Source: Erythrobacter sp. F6033 (GTDB lineage: Bacteria; Pseudomonadota; Alphaproteobacteria; Sphingomonadales; Sphingomonadaceae). From it: 64,000 nucleotides of DNA. Of this stretch, positions 8,899 through 17,170 are shown piece after piece. Positions within the stretch are counted from its first letter, which is position 1. Each line of letters opens with the position of its first letter. The notes under the pieces were generated by a model. That model worked only from the letters and a program-made list of their open reading frames with translations. It did no database searches and was not told the DNA's origin. Position numbers and translations under genes: made by a program. The stretch spans positions 2,046,001 to 2,110,000 of the forward strand of contig NZ_JALKAZ010000001.1 in the NCBI RefSeq assembly GCF_023016005.1, in the 5' to 3' direction.

Positions 8899-10101
8899 AT
8901 GGAAACATCCGATCTGCGCATTGCCCTGTTTAGCGGCAACTATAATTACACCCGCGACGGGGCGAATCAGGCTCTCAATCGGCTTGTAGGGTCGTTGCTG
9001 GCCAAAGGTGCGCAAGTACGCGTCTATTCGCCTACGGTGGATGAACCAGCGTTTGAACCGACGGGCGATTTGATCGGTGTGCCATCCGCAGGCGTGCCAT
9101 TCGGCCGCGGTGAATATCGCATCCCGACAGGCCTCGGTCGCAAAGTGAGGCGCGATCTGGAAAAGTTCGCGCCAAACATCGTCCACCTGTCTTCACCAGA
9201 CCCCGCCAGCCACGCCGCGCTGCGTTGGGCGCAAGATCACGACATTCCCGTCCTGGCTTCCGTTCACACCCGGTTTGAAACCTATCCGCGCTATTACAAG
9301 CTCGGCTTTCTCGAGCCGCTGGTCGTGAAATTGCTCAAAAGGTTCTACAATAGATGCGACGCCTTGGTTGCGCCATCCGACAGCATGATCGAAGAGCTTC
9401 TGGAACAGAAGATGCATGACGATATCGGTCTATGGAGCCGGGGCGTTGAACGCTCTGTCTTTTCGTCCGAAAAACGCGATCTGGAATGGCGTCGCTCGCT
9501 CGGCTTGGCCGATGATGATGTCGCGATTGTCTTCCTTGGCCGTCTGGTCATGGAAAAGGGATTGGACGTCTTTGCCGAAACTATCGTCCAATTGCGCAAG
9601 CGACAGGTTCCTCACAAAGTCCTCGTGATCGGTGATGGTCCGGCGCGCGAATGGTTTGAAACGAACCTACCCGGCGGGATTTTTGCAGGCTTTAAGACAG
9701 GCCCTGATCTGGGTCAGGCGCTGGCAAGCGGCGACATTTTCTTCAACCCGTCAATCACCGAAACATTCGGCAATGTCACATTGGAAGCGATGGCCTGCGG
9801 CCTGCCTGTTGTCGCAGCCGGAGCGACCGGCGCGGCCAGCCTCGTCAATCACGGCGTTACAGGCCAGCTTGTGCCGCCGACCAAGGACAAAGACACCAAC
9901 GCGGTCGCCTTCGCCGAAGCCATCGCCCCGTATTGCACCGATCCGGCACTGCGCATGTCCCACGGCGCGGCTGGAGAAGAGCGCAGCCGAGAGTTTAGCT
10001 GGGAAGCTATCAATCAGGTTGTGGCGGACACCTATATTCGCCTTGTGGAAGACCGCCGCGCGCTGCAGGCAAAAGAGGCGGTCGAAACCGCCTCCTCATA
10101 G
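8899..10101 (+). CDS. GT4-family glycosyltransferase
   Basis: A 400-residue GT-B fold enzyme. The N-terminal acceptor domain begins RIALFSGNYNYTRDGANQ with the typical Gly-rich loop. The C-terminal nucleotide-sugar domain shows GRLVMEKGLDVF, VIGDGPAREWFE and the retaining-enzyme E-x7-E region (SITETFGNVTLEAMACGLPV). Its make-up resembles the MgtA/SqdX-like branch that transfers mannose or another sugar to lipid or diacylglycerol acceptors. The exact donor and acceptor cannot be read from sequence. It stands alone, divergent from serC and convergent with a small membrane protein gene. Confidence 0.88.
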   Translation: METSDLRIALFSGNYNYTRDGANQALNRLVGSLLAKGAQVRVYSPTVDEPAFEPTGDLIGVPSAGVPFGRGEYRIPTGLGRKVRRDLEKFAPNIVHLSSPDPASHAALRWAQDHDIPVLASVHTRFETYPRYYKLGFLEPLVVKLLKRFYNRCDALVAPSDSMIEELLEQKMHDDIGLWSRGVERSVFSSEKRDLEWRRSLGLADDDVAIVFLGRLVMEKGLDVFAETIVQLRKRQVPHKVLVIGDGPAREWFETNLPGGIFAGFKTGPDLGQALASGDIFFNPSITETFGNVTLEAMACGLPVVAAGATGAASLVNHGVTGQLVPPTKDKDTNAVAFAEAIAPYCTDPALRMSHGAAGEERSREFSWEAINQVVADTYIRLVEDRRALQAKEAVETASS

Positions 10102-10105
10102 CGGA

Positions 10106-10543
10106 CTATTTGAGCACGCCCGAGCGAGCCATACGCGACGCGTAGAAAAACAACGCGATGGTGATCACCCAAATTGCAACAGCGAACCAAAGCTGACCAT
10201 GGGTTTGCATCGATTCCGGGATGTCGGCAGCGGCGCGTTCGTAATATGTCGTGCCGAGCAATCCGATGATCGAGATACCAAACAACCAAACCGCGAACTT
10301 TCGGCGCAGCAGCAAGGCGATTGAGCCCAAAAAGCATCCCCAAACACCGAGCGCCCAAAAGGCAACGGCCCATGCCGGGAAACTGGAAAAGTAAGCGATC
10401 TGCTCAGGGGTCATCCCCATCGCATCGAGATTGCCAGTTTCGGTGGCGAGGTAGCTTGCAACTCCGCCAGCGTTCCAGATTGTTGCGATGATTCCCACCA
10501 CCCACAAATGCCAAGGCGTTTTCGCCTGTCCAAGCTCGTTCAT
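10106..10543 (-). CDS. Four-helix membrane protein of unknown function
   Basis: A 145-residue protein with four hydrophobic segments, at about 12-33, 55-80, 85-103 and 118-137, separated by short polar loops. No catalytic motif is visible. It is convergent with the glycosyltransferase (four bases apart) and downstream of the padR gene, from which it is separated by a strong hairpin terminator, so it should have its own promoter. I do not recognise a named family with confidence. Confidence 0.7.
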   Translation of the reverse strand: MNELGQAKTPWHLWVVGIIATIWNAGGVASYLATETGNLDAMGMTPEQIAYFSSFPAWAVAFWALGVWGCFLGSIALLLRRKFAVWLFGISIIGLLGTTYYERAAADIPESMQTHGQLWFAVAIWVITIALFFYASRMARSGVLK

Positions 10544-10601
10544 TCTATCCCTCCCAAGACGGTGCGACCCGATCCATACGAGTGAAGATAGTGAAACGAT
10601 A

Positions 10602-10637
10602 AAGGCGCGGCAAACCCGTTAAGGATTGCCGCGCCTT
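10602..10637 (-). terminator. Strong hairpin terminator after padR
   Basis: A perfect 12-base stem (10602-10613 with 10626-10637, AAGGCGCGGCAA and its complement) with a 12-base loop, placed 21 bases after the padR stop codon. On the minus strand it is followed by TTTATCGTTTC, a weak U-rich tail. The form is that of an intrinsic terminator. Confidence 0.75.
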
Positions 10638-10658
10638 CAGCATCAGTGTGTTGTTTGG

Positions 10659-11303
10659 CTACATGCGCTCAATGCGCTTGGCGACCTCGTCGATAATGTC
10701 GACAATTTCATCAATGGCCGCTTTGTCGAGCTTGCCGTTGCTTGCGCGGTTTTTCAGCACATTGGCGAGGTTGCCCATCGCACGGAAGAGGTCGGGGGAT
10801 TTCTCTTTCACACGTTCGGCGCGGTCGCCGTGCTCGGAAATGCGGCCCATCAGCTGATCGACCTCGTCGCTGCGCTCTTCCAACTCAGCAACACCGGTTT
10901 TGGTCGCCTTGAACGGTTTCTTGCTACTGACGTCCTCATCCTTGCCTTTGCCCTTGGGCTTGGCCTGTTTGATCTGGCCCTCTTCTTCAAGCATTTGCAG
11001 CGTCGGATAAACGGCACCCGGGCTTGGCGCATAAGCGCCACCTGTCATGTCTTCGATGGCCCGGATCAGTTCATAGCCATGGCGCGGTTCTTCATTGATC
11101 AGCGCAAGCAATGCGAGGCGCAATTCACCGGACCCGAACATGCGGCCACGGCGCTTGCTGCGGCGCGGGCCGTCTTGCCAATTGCGACCCCGGCTCTGGC
11201 GGCGTTCACCGCTGTCCCAATCGCTTGCGGCAGATGCCGCCATCATCGCAATCATCGGGCCGAGATTGTTCCAGCCGCCTTTTCCATATTTCTGCCAGGT
11301 CAT
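10659..11303 (-). CDS. PadR-family transcriptional regulator
   Basis: A 214-residue protein. About 55 residues of Gly/Arg-rich, probably disordered sequence precede the PadR winged-helix domain (about 57-140), recognised from GELRLALLALINEEPRHGYELIRAIE and SPGAVYPTLQMLEEEG. The C-terminal third is a long charged helix typical of PadR dimerisation segments. PadR proteins repress genes for detoxification or transport in response to small molecules, and often repress themselves. A 12-base palindrome lies 33 bases upstream of its start and may be its operator. No transporter is adjacent, so the target is unknown. Confidence 0.88.
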   Translation of the reverse strand: MTWQKYGKGGWNNLGPMIAMMAASAASDWDSGERRQSRGRNWQDGPRRSKRRGRMFGSGELRLALLALINEEPRHGYELIRAIEDMTGGAYAPSPGAVYPTLQMLEEEGQIKQAKPKGKGKDEDVSSKKPFKATKTGVAELEERSDEVDQLMGRISEHGDRAERVKEKSPDLFRAMGNLANVLKNRASNGKLDKAAIDEIVDIIDEVAKRIERM

Positions 11304-11336
11304 TATCTATTGCTCCAGATACGTTTTGATAGGTTG

Positions 11337-11348
11337 AAGATATATCTT
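11337..11348. promoter_or_regulatory. Perfect palindrome before padR (candidate operator)
   Basis: AAGATATATCTT is a perfect 12-base palindrome in an AT-rich stretch between padR and the divergent rarA gene. It is placed well for autoregulation by PadR and could also affect rarA. This assignment is inference from position and symmetry. Confidence 0.35.
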
Positions 11349-11409
11349 AGAGCTGTCGTTACAAGAGGTGCATGGCTTTTTCCGACGAGCGTCCTATTTC
11401 GGACGATGA

Positions 11410-12726
11410 ATGGCTGACTTGTTTGGAAATGACCCCGCACCTGCGCAGCGCGATGAACCGCGTGAAGATGCGCCGCTGGCTGATCGCCTGCGTCCGCGCG
11501 CGCTTTCTGAAATCATCGGGCAGGATCATCTGACCGGCCCGGAAGGCGCGATTGGCCGAATGGTTGCAGCGGGCAAACTGTCGAGCATAATCCTTTGGGG
11601 ACCGCCGGGCACTGGTAAAACCAGCATCGCCCGATTGCTAGCCGATGAAGTCGGTATGCGCTTCACCTCGATCAGCGCGGTGTTCTCCGGCGTGGCCGAT
11701 CTGAAGAAAGCTTTTGCCGAAGCGGAAAAGATGGCGGGAGCGGGCCAACGCACGCTTTTATTCGTAGACGAAATCCACCGATTCAACCGCGCGCAGCAAG
11801 ACGGGTTTCTGCCATTTGTTGAGCGCGGCACCGTCACATTGATCGGCGCGACAACCGAAAATCCCAGCTTTGCTTTGAACGCCGCTCTGCTTAGCCGCGC
11901 GCAAGTCCTAATTCTGGAGCGCCTCGATCATGCCGCGCTCGAAGCTTTGCTTGCACGCGCCGAACAATTGGAAGGCCCCCTTCCCTTAGCCAACGATGCA
12001 AGAGCCGCTTTGATCGCCAGCGCGGATGGCGATGGCCGGTTCCTGCTGGGTCAGGCAGAAACGCTGTACAACGCGGCCATCCCGGAACCGCTTGATCCCG
12101 CCGCGCTCGGCGCTTTTCTTCAACGGCGGGTCGCTGTCTATGACAAGGATCGCGACGGACATTACAATCTGATCAGCGCGCTGCATAAATCGCTGCGAGG
12201 CTCCGATCCGCAGGCGGCGCTTTACTACATGGCGCGGATGCTGACGGCAGGCGAAGAGCCTCTTTATGTCCTGCGCCGCTTGGTCCGCTTTGCCAGCGAG
12301 GATATCGGTCTCGCCGACCCGAACGCCCTCACCCAATGCCTAGCGGCAAAACAAGCTTACGAATTTCTTGGCAGCCCCGAAGGCGAAGTCGCGATTGTTC
12401 AGGCGTGCCTCTATCTTGCGACCGCTCCCAAATCGAACGCCGCTTACAATGCGCAAAAGGCTTCTTTCCGCGCGGCCAGGGAAACCGGTAGCCTGATGCC
12501 GCCCGCCAATATCCTCAACGCGCCGACCAAGCTTATGAAAGACATTGGATACGGCGAAGGGTATTCATACGACCACAATTCCGAAGACGGCTTTTCAGGC
12601 GACAATTACTGGCCAGATGGCATGGAGCCTCAGGAATACTATACGCCTGTAGAACGCGGTTTTGAGCGTAAGGTGAAGGAGAGAATGGAATGGTGGGCGA
12701 AAAAACGCGCCGAATTGCAGGGGTGA
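11410..12726 (+). CDS. rarA: Replication-associated recombination protein A (AAA+ ATPase)
   Basis: A 438-residue AAA+ ATPase of the RarA/MgsA/WRNIP1 family, related to clamp loaders and acting at stalled replication forks with SSB. The Walker A GPPGTGKT is at 64-71, Walker B ends in DEIHRFN at 120-125, and sensor 1 is in LIGATTENPSFALN. The C-terminal half carries the family blocks DPQAALYYMARML and ASEDIGLADP and ends in the conserved YKYDHNSEDG-like segment. The length is normal. Its last 37 bases overlap the next gene in another frame. Confidence 0.95.
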   Translation: MADLFGNDPAPAQRDEPREDAPLADRLRPRALSEIIGQDHLTGPEGAIGRMVAAGKLSSIILWGPPGTGKTSIARLLADEVGMRFTSISAVFSGVADLKKAFAEAEKMAGAGQRTLLFVDEIHRFNRAQQDGFLPFVERGTVTLIGATTENPSFALNAALLSRAQVLILERLDHAALEALLARAEQLEGPLPLANDARAALIASADGDGRFLLGQAETLYNAAIPEPLDPAALGAFLQRRVAVYDKDRDGHYNLISALHKSLRGSDPQAALYYMARMLTAGEEPLYVLRRLVRFASEDIGLADPNALTQCLAAKQAYEFLGSPEGEVAIVQACLYLATAPKSNAAYNAQKASFRAARETGSLMPPANILNAPTKLMKDIGYGEGYSYDHNSEDGFSGDNYWPDGMEPQEYYTPVERGFERKVKERMEWWAKKRAELQG

Positions 12727-13418
12727 TGATCGCAGCCGCCGTTGCAAGCCTTGCCTCGGTGGCTCCCCTAGGTGCGCAAGAGGTGCCGCAAACGCGCCCA
12801 GACGCAAGCACAGAATGTCCCGATAGACCCATCCTGGACGATGCACAGCCTGACCGCGAGACCGCGCTTATTTTGCCTGATGAATGGGCAGAATTTGCCG
12901 ATATGTCGATGTACTGGCTGGCCGTAAAAACCCAGCTCAACGCAGTTCATTGCGTCGAAACCGCATGGGCACTTCATACGGACAAATTTGAGAGATTGAA
13001 CGAACGCTTCTTAGGGTACGAATGGCACGGATACGAGGCCGGCGGCTATATGCTGATCGATACAGCGGGCACCGGTAGTAGCACCGATACCGGGGCCAAG
13101 CCGGTGTTCTCGCCATTGGGAGGATACTTTGCCGCAGTGCAATTCTCGGATGCGGGATGGGGCGGATTGGAAGGCTTCGCAGTCTGGCGCACCTACGCTG
13201 GCGGCATGACGCCCATACATGTCGATACCAACCTGCCAACAATGGCTGATTGGCGCATCGACAAGTGGGAGAATGACGGCTGCTTGCATCTCTCCGGCAT
13301 TCCTTATGATCGGATTGAGGATTGGAGAAATTTGGCGCAGTACCAGCGCGACCGATACGTATCGCGCGCTCGCGATGGCTGGAAAATCCGTGCTGGTAAG
13401 GATTGCTCTCCATCGTGA
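12690..13418 (+). CDS. Exported protein of unknown function
   Basis: A 242-residue protein with a basic n-region (MVGEKTRR), a hydrophobic core and a likely signal-peptidase site near PLGAQ. The ATG at 12690 has AAGGAG eight bases before it; a start at 12726 directly at the rarA stop would also keep most of the signal. The mature part is Trp- and acid-rich with several cysteines (Cys43, 91, 199, 239 approximately). No catalytic motif was recognised. It overlaps rarA upstream and shares TGATG with the gene downstream, so the three are probably co-transcribed. Confidence 0.7.
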   Translation: MVGEKTRRIAGVMIAAAVASLASVAPLGAQEVPQTRPDASTECPDRPILDDAQPDRETALILPDEWAEFADMSMYWLAVKTQLNAVHCVETAWALHTDKFERLNERFLGYEWHGYEAGGYMLIDTAGTGSSTDTGAKPVFSPLGGYFAAVQFSDAGWGGLEGFAVWRTYAGGMTPIHVDTNLPTMADWRIDKWENDGCLHLSGIPYDRIEDWRNLAQYQRDRYVSRARDGWKIRAGKDCSPS

Positions 13419-14317
13419 TGCGCGATTGGGATCACTTTGTCGCCATCGATTGGTCCGGTGCCAAGGGCGAACGGCACAAAGGCATCGCGATTGCCATTGC
13501 CGATGTCAAAGGCGGTCCGCCAGTACTGGTCGATCCGCCGACACGCGGTTTTTCCCGCCCCGAAGTGATGGAAATCCTGCGGAGTGATCTACCCGCCAAC
13601 TCTCTGGTCGGCATAGACTTGGGGATCAGCCTGCCGTTCAATGATGCAGGGGCCTTCTTCCCCGGCTGGGATAGAAGCCCCAAGAGTGCGAAACGGCTCT
13701 GGGCGATGATAGACGCGATTTGCGACAATGATCCGCATTTGGGCGCGAATAGCTTTGTCACCCATCCCGACGCCTCGCGATATTTCCGGCATGGGAAAGA
13801 CCATCTGGGTGACCGATTCCTGCTGCATGGTGCGGTCACACGAGAAGGTCGTTTTCGCGAAGCAGAGACCGCGCAGCGGGCGCAAAAATGCCGCCCCGTA
13901 AGCAATTTCAACCTCGTCGGCGCTGCGCAAGTCGGCAAGAGCTCGCTGACCGGGATGAGAATGCTGCATCAGTTGCGCGGTCAATTGCCAGTATGGCCGA
14001 TGGACCCGATCCCCGACAAACGAATCACCAAAGGCGGATCGATGCTCGTGGAAATTTACACCGGACTCGCTTCCAAAGAGACCGCAGCGTTGGGCGCACG
14101 AACCAAATTGCTAACTTACGCAGACCTCAACGCGGCATTGTCAGCGCTGGATTGTCCCGCAATCGACCGAACCGGAGAAATCGACGATCACTCCTCGGAC
14201 GCATTGCTAACGGCAGCATGGCTGCGGAAAGTCGCACCAGAAAAGCGCAGATGGGAACCCAAGTGCCTAACAGCCGAAATCGCTTACACTGAAGGCTGGA
14301 CCTTCGGCGCGCTCTAA
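13418..14317 (+). CDS. Predicted RNase H-fold protein (DUF429-like)
   Basis: A protein of 299 residues when started at the ATG that overlaps the previous stop (an in-frame TTG lies five codons earlier). The pattern fits DUF429-type proteins with an RNase H-like fold: a first strand with an acidic residue (VAIDWSGAKG, Asp11), a second in VGIDLGISLPF, a Glu in MLVEIYTG, and a C-terminal DDHSSDALLTAAW carrying acidic residues. These sit where metal-binding residues would be expected. Nuclease activity is a prediction from fold only. The gene is coupled to the exported protein upstream and follows rarA, a loose link to DNA repair. Confidence 0.65.
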   Translation: MRDWDHFVAIDWSGAKGERHKGIAIAIADVKGGPPVLVDPPTRGFSRPEVMEILRSDLPANSLVGIDLGISLPFNDAGAFFPGWDRSPKSAKRLWAMIDAICDNDPHLGANSFVTHPDASRYFRHGKDHLGDRFLLHGAVTREGRFREAETAQRAQKCRPVSNFNLVGAAQVGKSSLTGMRMLHQLRGQLPVWPMDPIPDKRITKGGSMLVEIYTGLASKETAALGARTKLLTYADLNAALSALDCPAIDRTGEIDDHSSDALLTAAWLRKVAPEKRRWEPKCLTAEIAYTEGWTFGAL

Positions 14318-14332
14318 GACAACCTGCTCACC

Positions 14333-15106
14333 ATGAGCGATTTTTCTATCAGTTTTGGCTTTGAAGGCTCGGGTTCACCGACGCACCAACCCGCATCCTC
14401 CACAGAGCCGCAAATCGAATTTCTGTGTGATCCGGCGCTGGCGGGGACAATTCCACAGCCGGAACGCGCGATACGCTTTGCCCCGGACTGGTTTCGCAAG
14501 TTAAAGCCCGAAATGGACATGCTGGATGCGGAGGGTTTGCCCGGTCTCACCGCGAAGGCATGCCTGCCTATGACCGATGCGTTCTCGCTCGGCTTCGTCA
14601 TTCCGCTGCCTTACGATGTTCAATTGCGCGTGCCCGATGATGAAATGAATATCGCGATGGGCTGGAGCGATCATTGTGCGTTTGCTCCGCTTGAAACGCA
14701 CATGCCGCAACAATTGGGCGCGCCCGAGCCGCCATTTTCGCAAGTCATGCCTCTGAAATTCGTCAATCCGTGGCGGATCAAAGTTCCGGATGGCTATTCT
14801 CTGTTGTTTCAGCCGCTTGCCAATCGGCCGGAGCTGCCATTTTACTGCTTTTCCGGACTCGTAGATTGCGACCGTTTCGACACGACGATCAATTTCCCGT
14901 TTATTTGGACAGGTGGACCGGGTGATTTCAGACTGTCGGCTGGATCTCCGATGGTTCAAGTTATCCCGATCAAACGCGGCACCTTGATCAAAGGCCACAC
15001 CGCGCGGGGTTCAACCGAAGATGAACTTGCCGAGCAACAATCGGCCAGCACACGCAAACACACCGAGGAATCGACCTACCGAAAAGACTGGCGGGTCAAG
15101 AAATAG
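14333..15106 (+). CDS. DUF6065-like protein of unknown function
   Basis: A 257-residue soluble protein rich in aromatic residues and prolines. Recurring blocks include FVIPLPYDVQL, MPLKFVNPWRIKVPDGYSLL and FPFIWTGG, which match my memory of the DUF6065 family, found in bacteria and tailed phages. The function is unknown. The C-terminus is charged (HTEESTYRKDWRVKK). It lies 15 bases after the DUF429-like gene on the same strand and ends immediately against the convergent TM2 gene. Confidence 0.65.
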   Translation: MSDFSISFGFEGSGSPTHQPASSTEPQIEFLCDPALAGTIPQPERAIRFAPDWFRKLKPEMDMLDAEGLPGLTAKACLPMTDAFSLGFVIPLPYDVQLRVPDDEMNIAMGWSDHCAFAPLETHMPQQLGAPEPPFSQVMPLKFVNPWRIKVPDGYSLLFQPLANRPELPFYCFSGLVDCDRFDTTINFPFIWTGGPGDFRLSAGSPMVQVIPIKRGTLIKGHTARGSTEDELAEQQSASTRKHTEESTYRKDWRVKK

Positions 15107-15508
15107 CTACCGATAAAGGTTCGAGGTATCGCGCCGGTCTTTCCGATATCCAGTCGTGCGCAAATCTTCGAGCATCGCCTCGCGTTTGCGATCAGCCTGT
15201 GTCTGGACTTTGGGGGCTGCAGGCACAGGGGCTTCGGGTGAGCCATGTGATAACATGTTGATGGTCTTCATGTTTTCATCACGGATCAGGCCAGGAATCA
15301 ACACCAGATCGGCAAGCAACCATGGGATAAGAACCAGCCACCCGATCACCGAAAGCGCCAATACCAGCTGCGCAATACCTGTCTTGGTTGAACCAGCGTA
15401 AAACCGGTGAACTCCGAAAAAGCCAAGGAAGAACCAAAGCAGATAGGCAATGCCCACCGACTTACGGTTTGCTTCAAACACCATTTGTTTATGCGCGCTG
15501 TCGTTCAT
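15107..15508 (-). CDS. TM2 domain-containing membrane protein
   Basis: A 133-residue protein with the TM2 domain at about residues 15-75: a first helix in IAYLLWFFLGFFGVHRFYAG with the conserved FFGVHRFY turn, then a second helix through VLALSVIGWLVLIPWLLADL. The C-terminal 55 residues are polar and Ala/Pro-rich. TM2 proteins are small inner-membrane proteins whose role is mostly unknown. It is convergent with the DUF6065-like gene. Confidence 0.85.
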   Translation of the reverse strand: MNDSAHKQMVFEANRKSVGIAYLLWFFLGFFGVHRFYAGSTKTGIAQLVLALSVIGWLVLIPWLLADLVLIPGLIRDENMKTINMLSHGSPEAPVPAAPKVQTQADRKREAMLEDLRTTGYRKDRRDTSNLYR

Positions 15509-15697
15509 AATTCGTCCCTGTAACGCTTCTGTTCTTGGGCGGATGATGATCTGGGCGCAAGCTTCAATTGCCGATCATCGACGAAACGCCAAACCTTGTC
15601 GGCACACGCATTGCGCCAGACTGATAATTGCCTCTTGAGGGGATCGAAGCTTTCGACTAGAGGACGGCTCCGCTTCGAAAGAGGCGATCAGAAATGG

Positions 15698-15773
15698 GCC
15701 GGCTTAGCTCAGTTGGTAGAGCAGTTGATTTGTAATCATCAGGCCACGCGTTCGAATCGTGTAGCCGGCACCA
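15698..15773 (+). tRNA. tRNA-Thr (anticodon TGT)
   Basis: A complete cloverleaf of 76 bases with an encoded CCA tail. The acceptor stem pairs GCCGGCT with AGCCGGC, the D-arm contains AGCTCAGTTGGTAGAGC, the anticodon loop reads TTTGTAA with TGT in the centre, and the T-arm has GTTCGAATC. The anticodon reads ACA and, by wobble, other threonine codons. No tail duplication or integrase lies nearby, so it is not an occupied insertion site within this window. Confidence 0.97.
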
Positions 15774-15840
15774 TTTCTATTTTCCCACTCCATAGTTGCT
15801 CCCGCCACTAGCTGGTTTGTCTAATCTTCTGCCATACGCT

Positions 15841-15867
15841 AGTTAAGTTGCAAATGACGACTTAACT
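15841..15867. promoter_or_regulatory. Inverted repeat before the flavin oxidoreductase gene (candidate operator)
   Basis: Perfect 8-base arms AGTTAAGT (15841-15848) and ACTTAACT (15860-15867) separated by 11 bases. The second arm ends one base before the GGAG of the downstream gene's ribosome-binding site, so a bound repressor would block transcription or the RNA hairpin would mask the site. Old yellow enzyme genes are often controlled by TetR- or MarR-type repressors, though none is adjacent here. Confidence 0.4.
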
Positions 15868-15877
15868 GGAGCGCGAG

Positions 15878-17164
15878 ATGGGCACCGAACTGAATACCCC
15901 GCTGACACTTCCGTGCGGGGCCGTAATGCCCAATCGTATCGCCAAGGGCGCGATGACAGAGGGGTTGGCCACACCTGACGGTCGCCCAACTCCCGAACTT
16001 GAGCGGCTTTACGGCATTTGGGCCGATGGCGGCGCGGGTATGTTGCTGACCGGCAATATCATCATCGACAAGGATCACCTCGAGCGGCCGGGAAATGTCG
16101 TGATCGACCGCGAGCCACACGCCGACATGGCCGAGCGGCTTGCGAGTTGGGCCAAAGCAGGCACGCGCGCCGGCAACCATTTGTGGGCGCAGATCAGCCA
16201 TGGCGGGCGACAAACGCAGAAGCTGGTGAACCCGAATCCCAAATCATCATCCGATGTGGCTTTGGCTTTGCCTGGCGGGCAGTTTGGGAAGCCCACACCG
16301 CTTACGAAAGAAGAAATTGCCGATCTGGTGAACCGCTGGGCAATCGCAGCGAAGGCTTGCAAAGACGCGGGATTTACCGGCGTGCAAGTCCACGGTGCAC
16401 ATGGCTATCTGATCTCACAATTCCTCAGCCCGCGAGTTAACCTTCGAACCGATGAATATGGCGGAAGTCTGGAAAATCGTGCGCGTTTCCTGCTTGAGGC
16501 CGTTTCCGCAGTTCGCATTGCTGTCGGAGCAGATTTCCCGATCTCTGTTAAATTGAACAGCGCCGACTTCCAGAAGGGTGGTTTCGCGTTTGAAGACAGC
16601 ATAGCTGTGGTGAAATGGCTTGAGGCCGCCTCTGTCGACCTGATCGAAATTTCAGGCGGCACCTATGAACAACCCAAATTGATGGGCGTTGAGGGAATGG
16701 AGGAAGAAGAGGTTCAGAATGTCGCCCCTTCGACTGCCGCTCGCGAGGCCTACTTTGTTGACTTTGCCAAGGCTATGCAGGCCGAAGTGAACGTCCCGCT
16801 GATGGTGACCGGCGGTTTCCGCAGCCGCGCAGCGATGGAGCAAGCGTTGGACATGGGGGCCGCCGATGTGATCGGATTGGGCCGCCCGATGTGCCTGAAA
16901 ACGGATGCTCCACAACAGTTGATGGACGGGCTAGACGCCCTTCCGCGCTATGAGGACAATCTTGATTTGATCCCAAGCTGGCTTGGCTTTCTGAAACGCC
17001 TGCAAATGATGAAGGCGCTCAACGGCTTTGCGGGCATTTACTGGTTTTACGAACAGCTTTGGATGCTTGGCCATGAAGGGCGCGTGGATGAAAGCTATCC
17101 AGTGTTCAAAGCCTTCCGCGCTGTCGAAGCCCGCAACAAAGCGATTATGAAAGCGCGTCGCTAG
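15878..17164 (+). CDS. NADH:flavin oxidoreductase (old yellow enzyme family)
   Basis: A 428-residue FMN-dependent TIM-barrel enzyme. Family marks are LPCGAVMPNRIAKGAMTEG near the N-terminus, QISHGGRQ, FTGVQVHGAHGYLISQFLSP with the substrate-binding HxxH/N region, NLRTDEYGGSLENRARFLLE, and the FMN phosphate region MVTGGFRSRAAMEQAL and GADVIGLGRP-like text. Such enzymes reduce activated double bonds of enones, nitro compounds or fatty-acid derivatives; the natural substrate is not predictable. There is no C-terminal FAD or iron-sulfur domain, so it is the short form rather than a 2,4-dienoyl-CoA reductase. It appears to be a single-gene unit with an inverted repeat in its leader. Confidence 0.93.
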   Translation: MGTELNTPLTLPCGAVMPNRIAKGAMTEGLATPDGRPTPELERLYGIWADGGAGMLLTGNIIIDKDHLERPGNVVIDREPHADMAERLASWAKAGTRAGNHLWAQISHGGRQTQKLVNPNPKSSSDVALALPGGQFGKPTPLTKEEIADLVNRWAIAAKACKDAGFTGVQVHGAHGYLISQFLSPRVNLRTDEYGGSLENRARFLLEAVSAVRIAVGADFPISVKLNSADFQKGGFAFEDSIAVVKWLEAASVDLIEISGGTYEQPKLMGVEGMEEEEVQNVAPSTAAREAYFVDFAKAMQAEVNVPLMVTGGFRSRAAMEQALDMGAADVIGLGRPMCLKTDAPQQLMDGLDALPRYEDNLDLIPSWLGFLKRLQMMKALNGFAGIYWFYEQLWMLGHEGRVDESYPVFKAFRAVEARNKAIMKARR

Positions 17165-17170
17165 CCCTGA

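Noticed and set aside
15698..15877. tRNA-Thr as the attachment site of an integrated element
   Set aside because: No integrase, no duplicated tRNA end and no change of gene style follow on either side.
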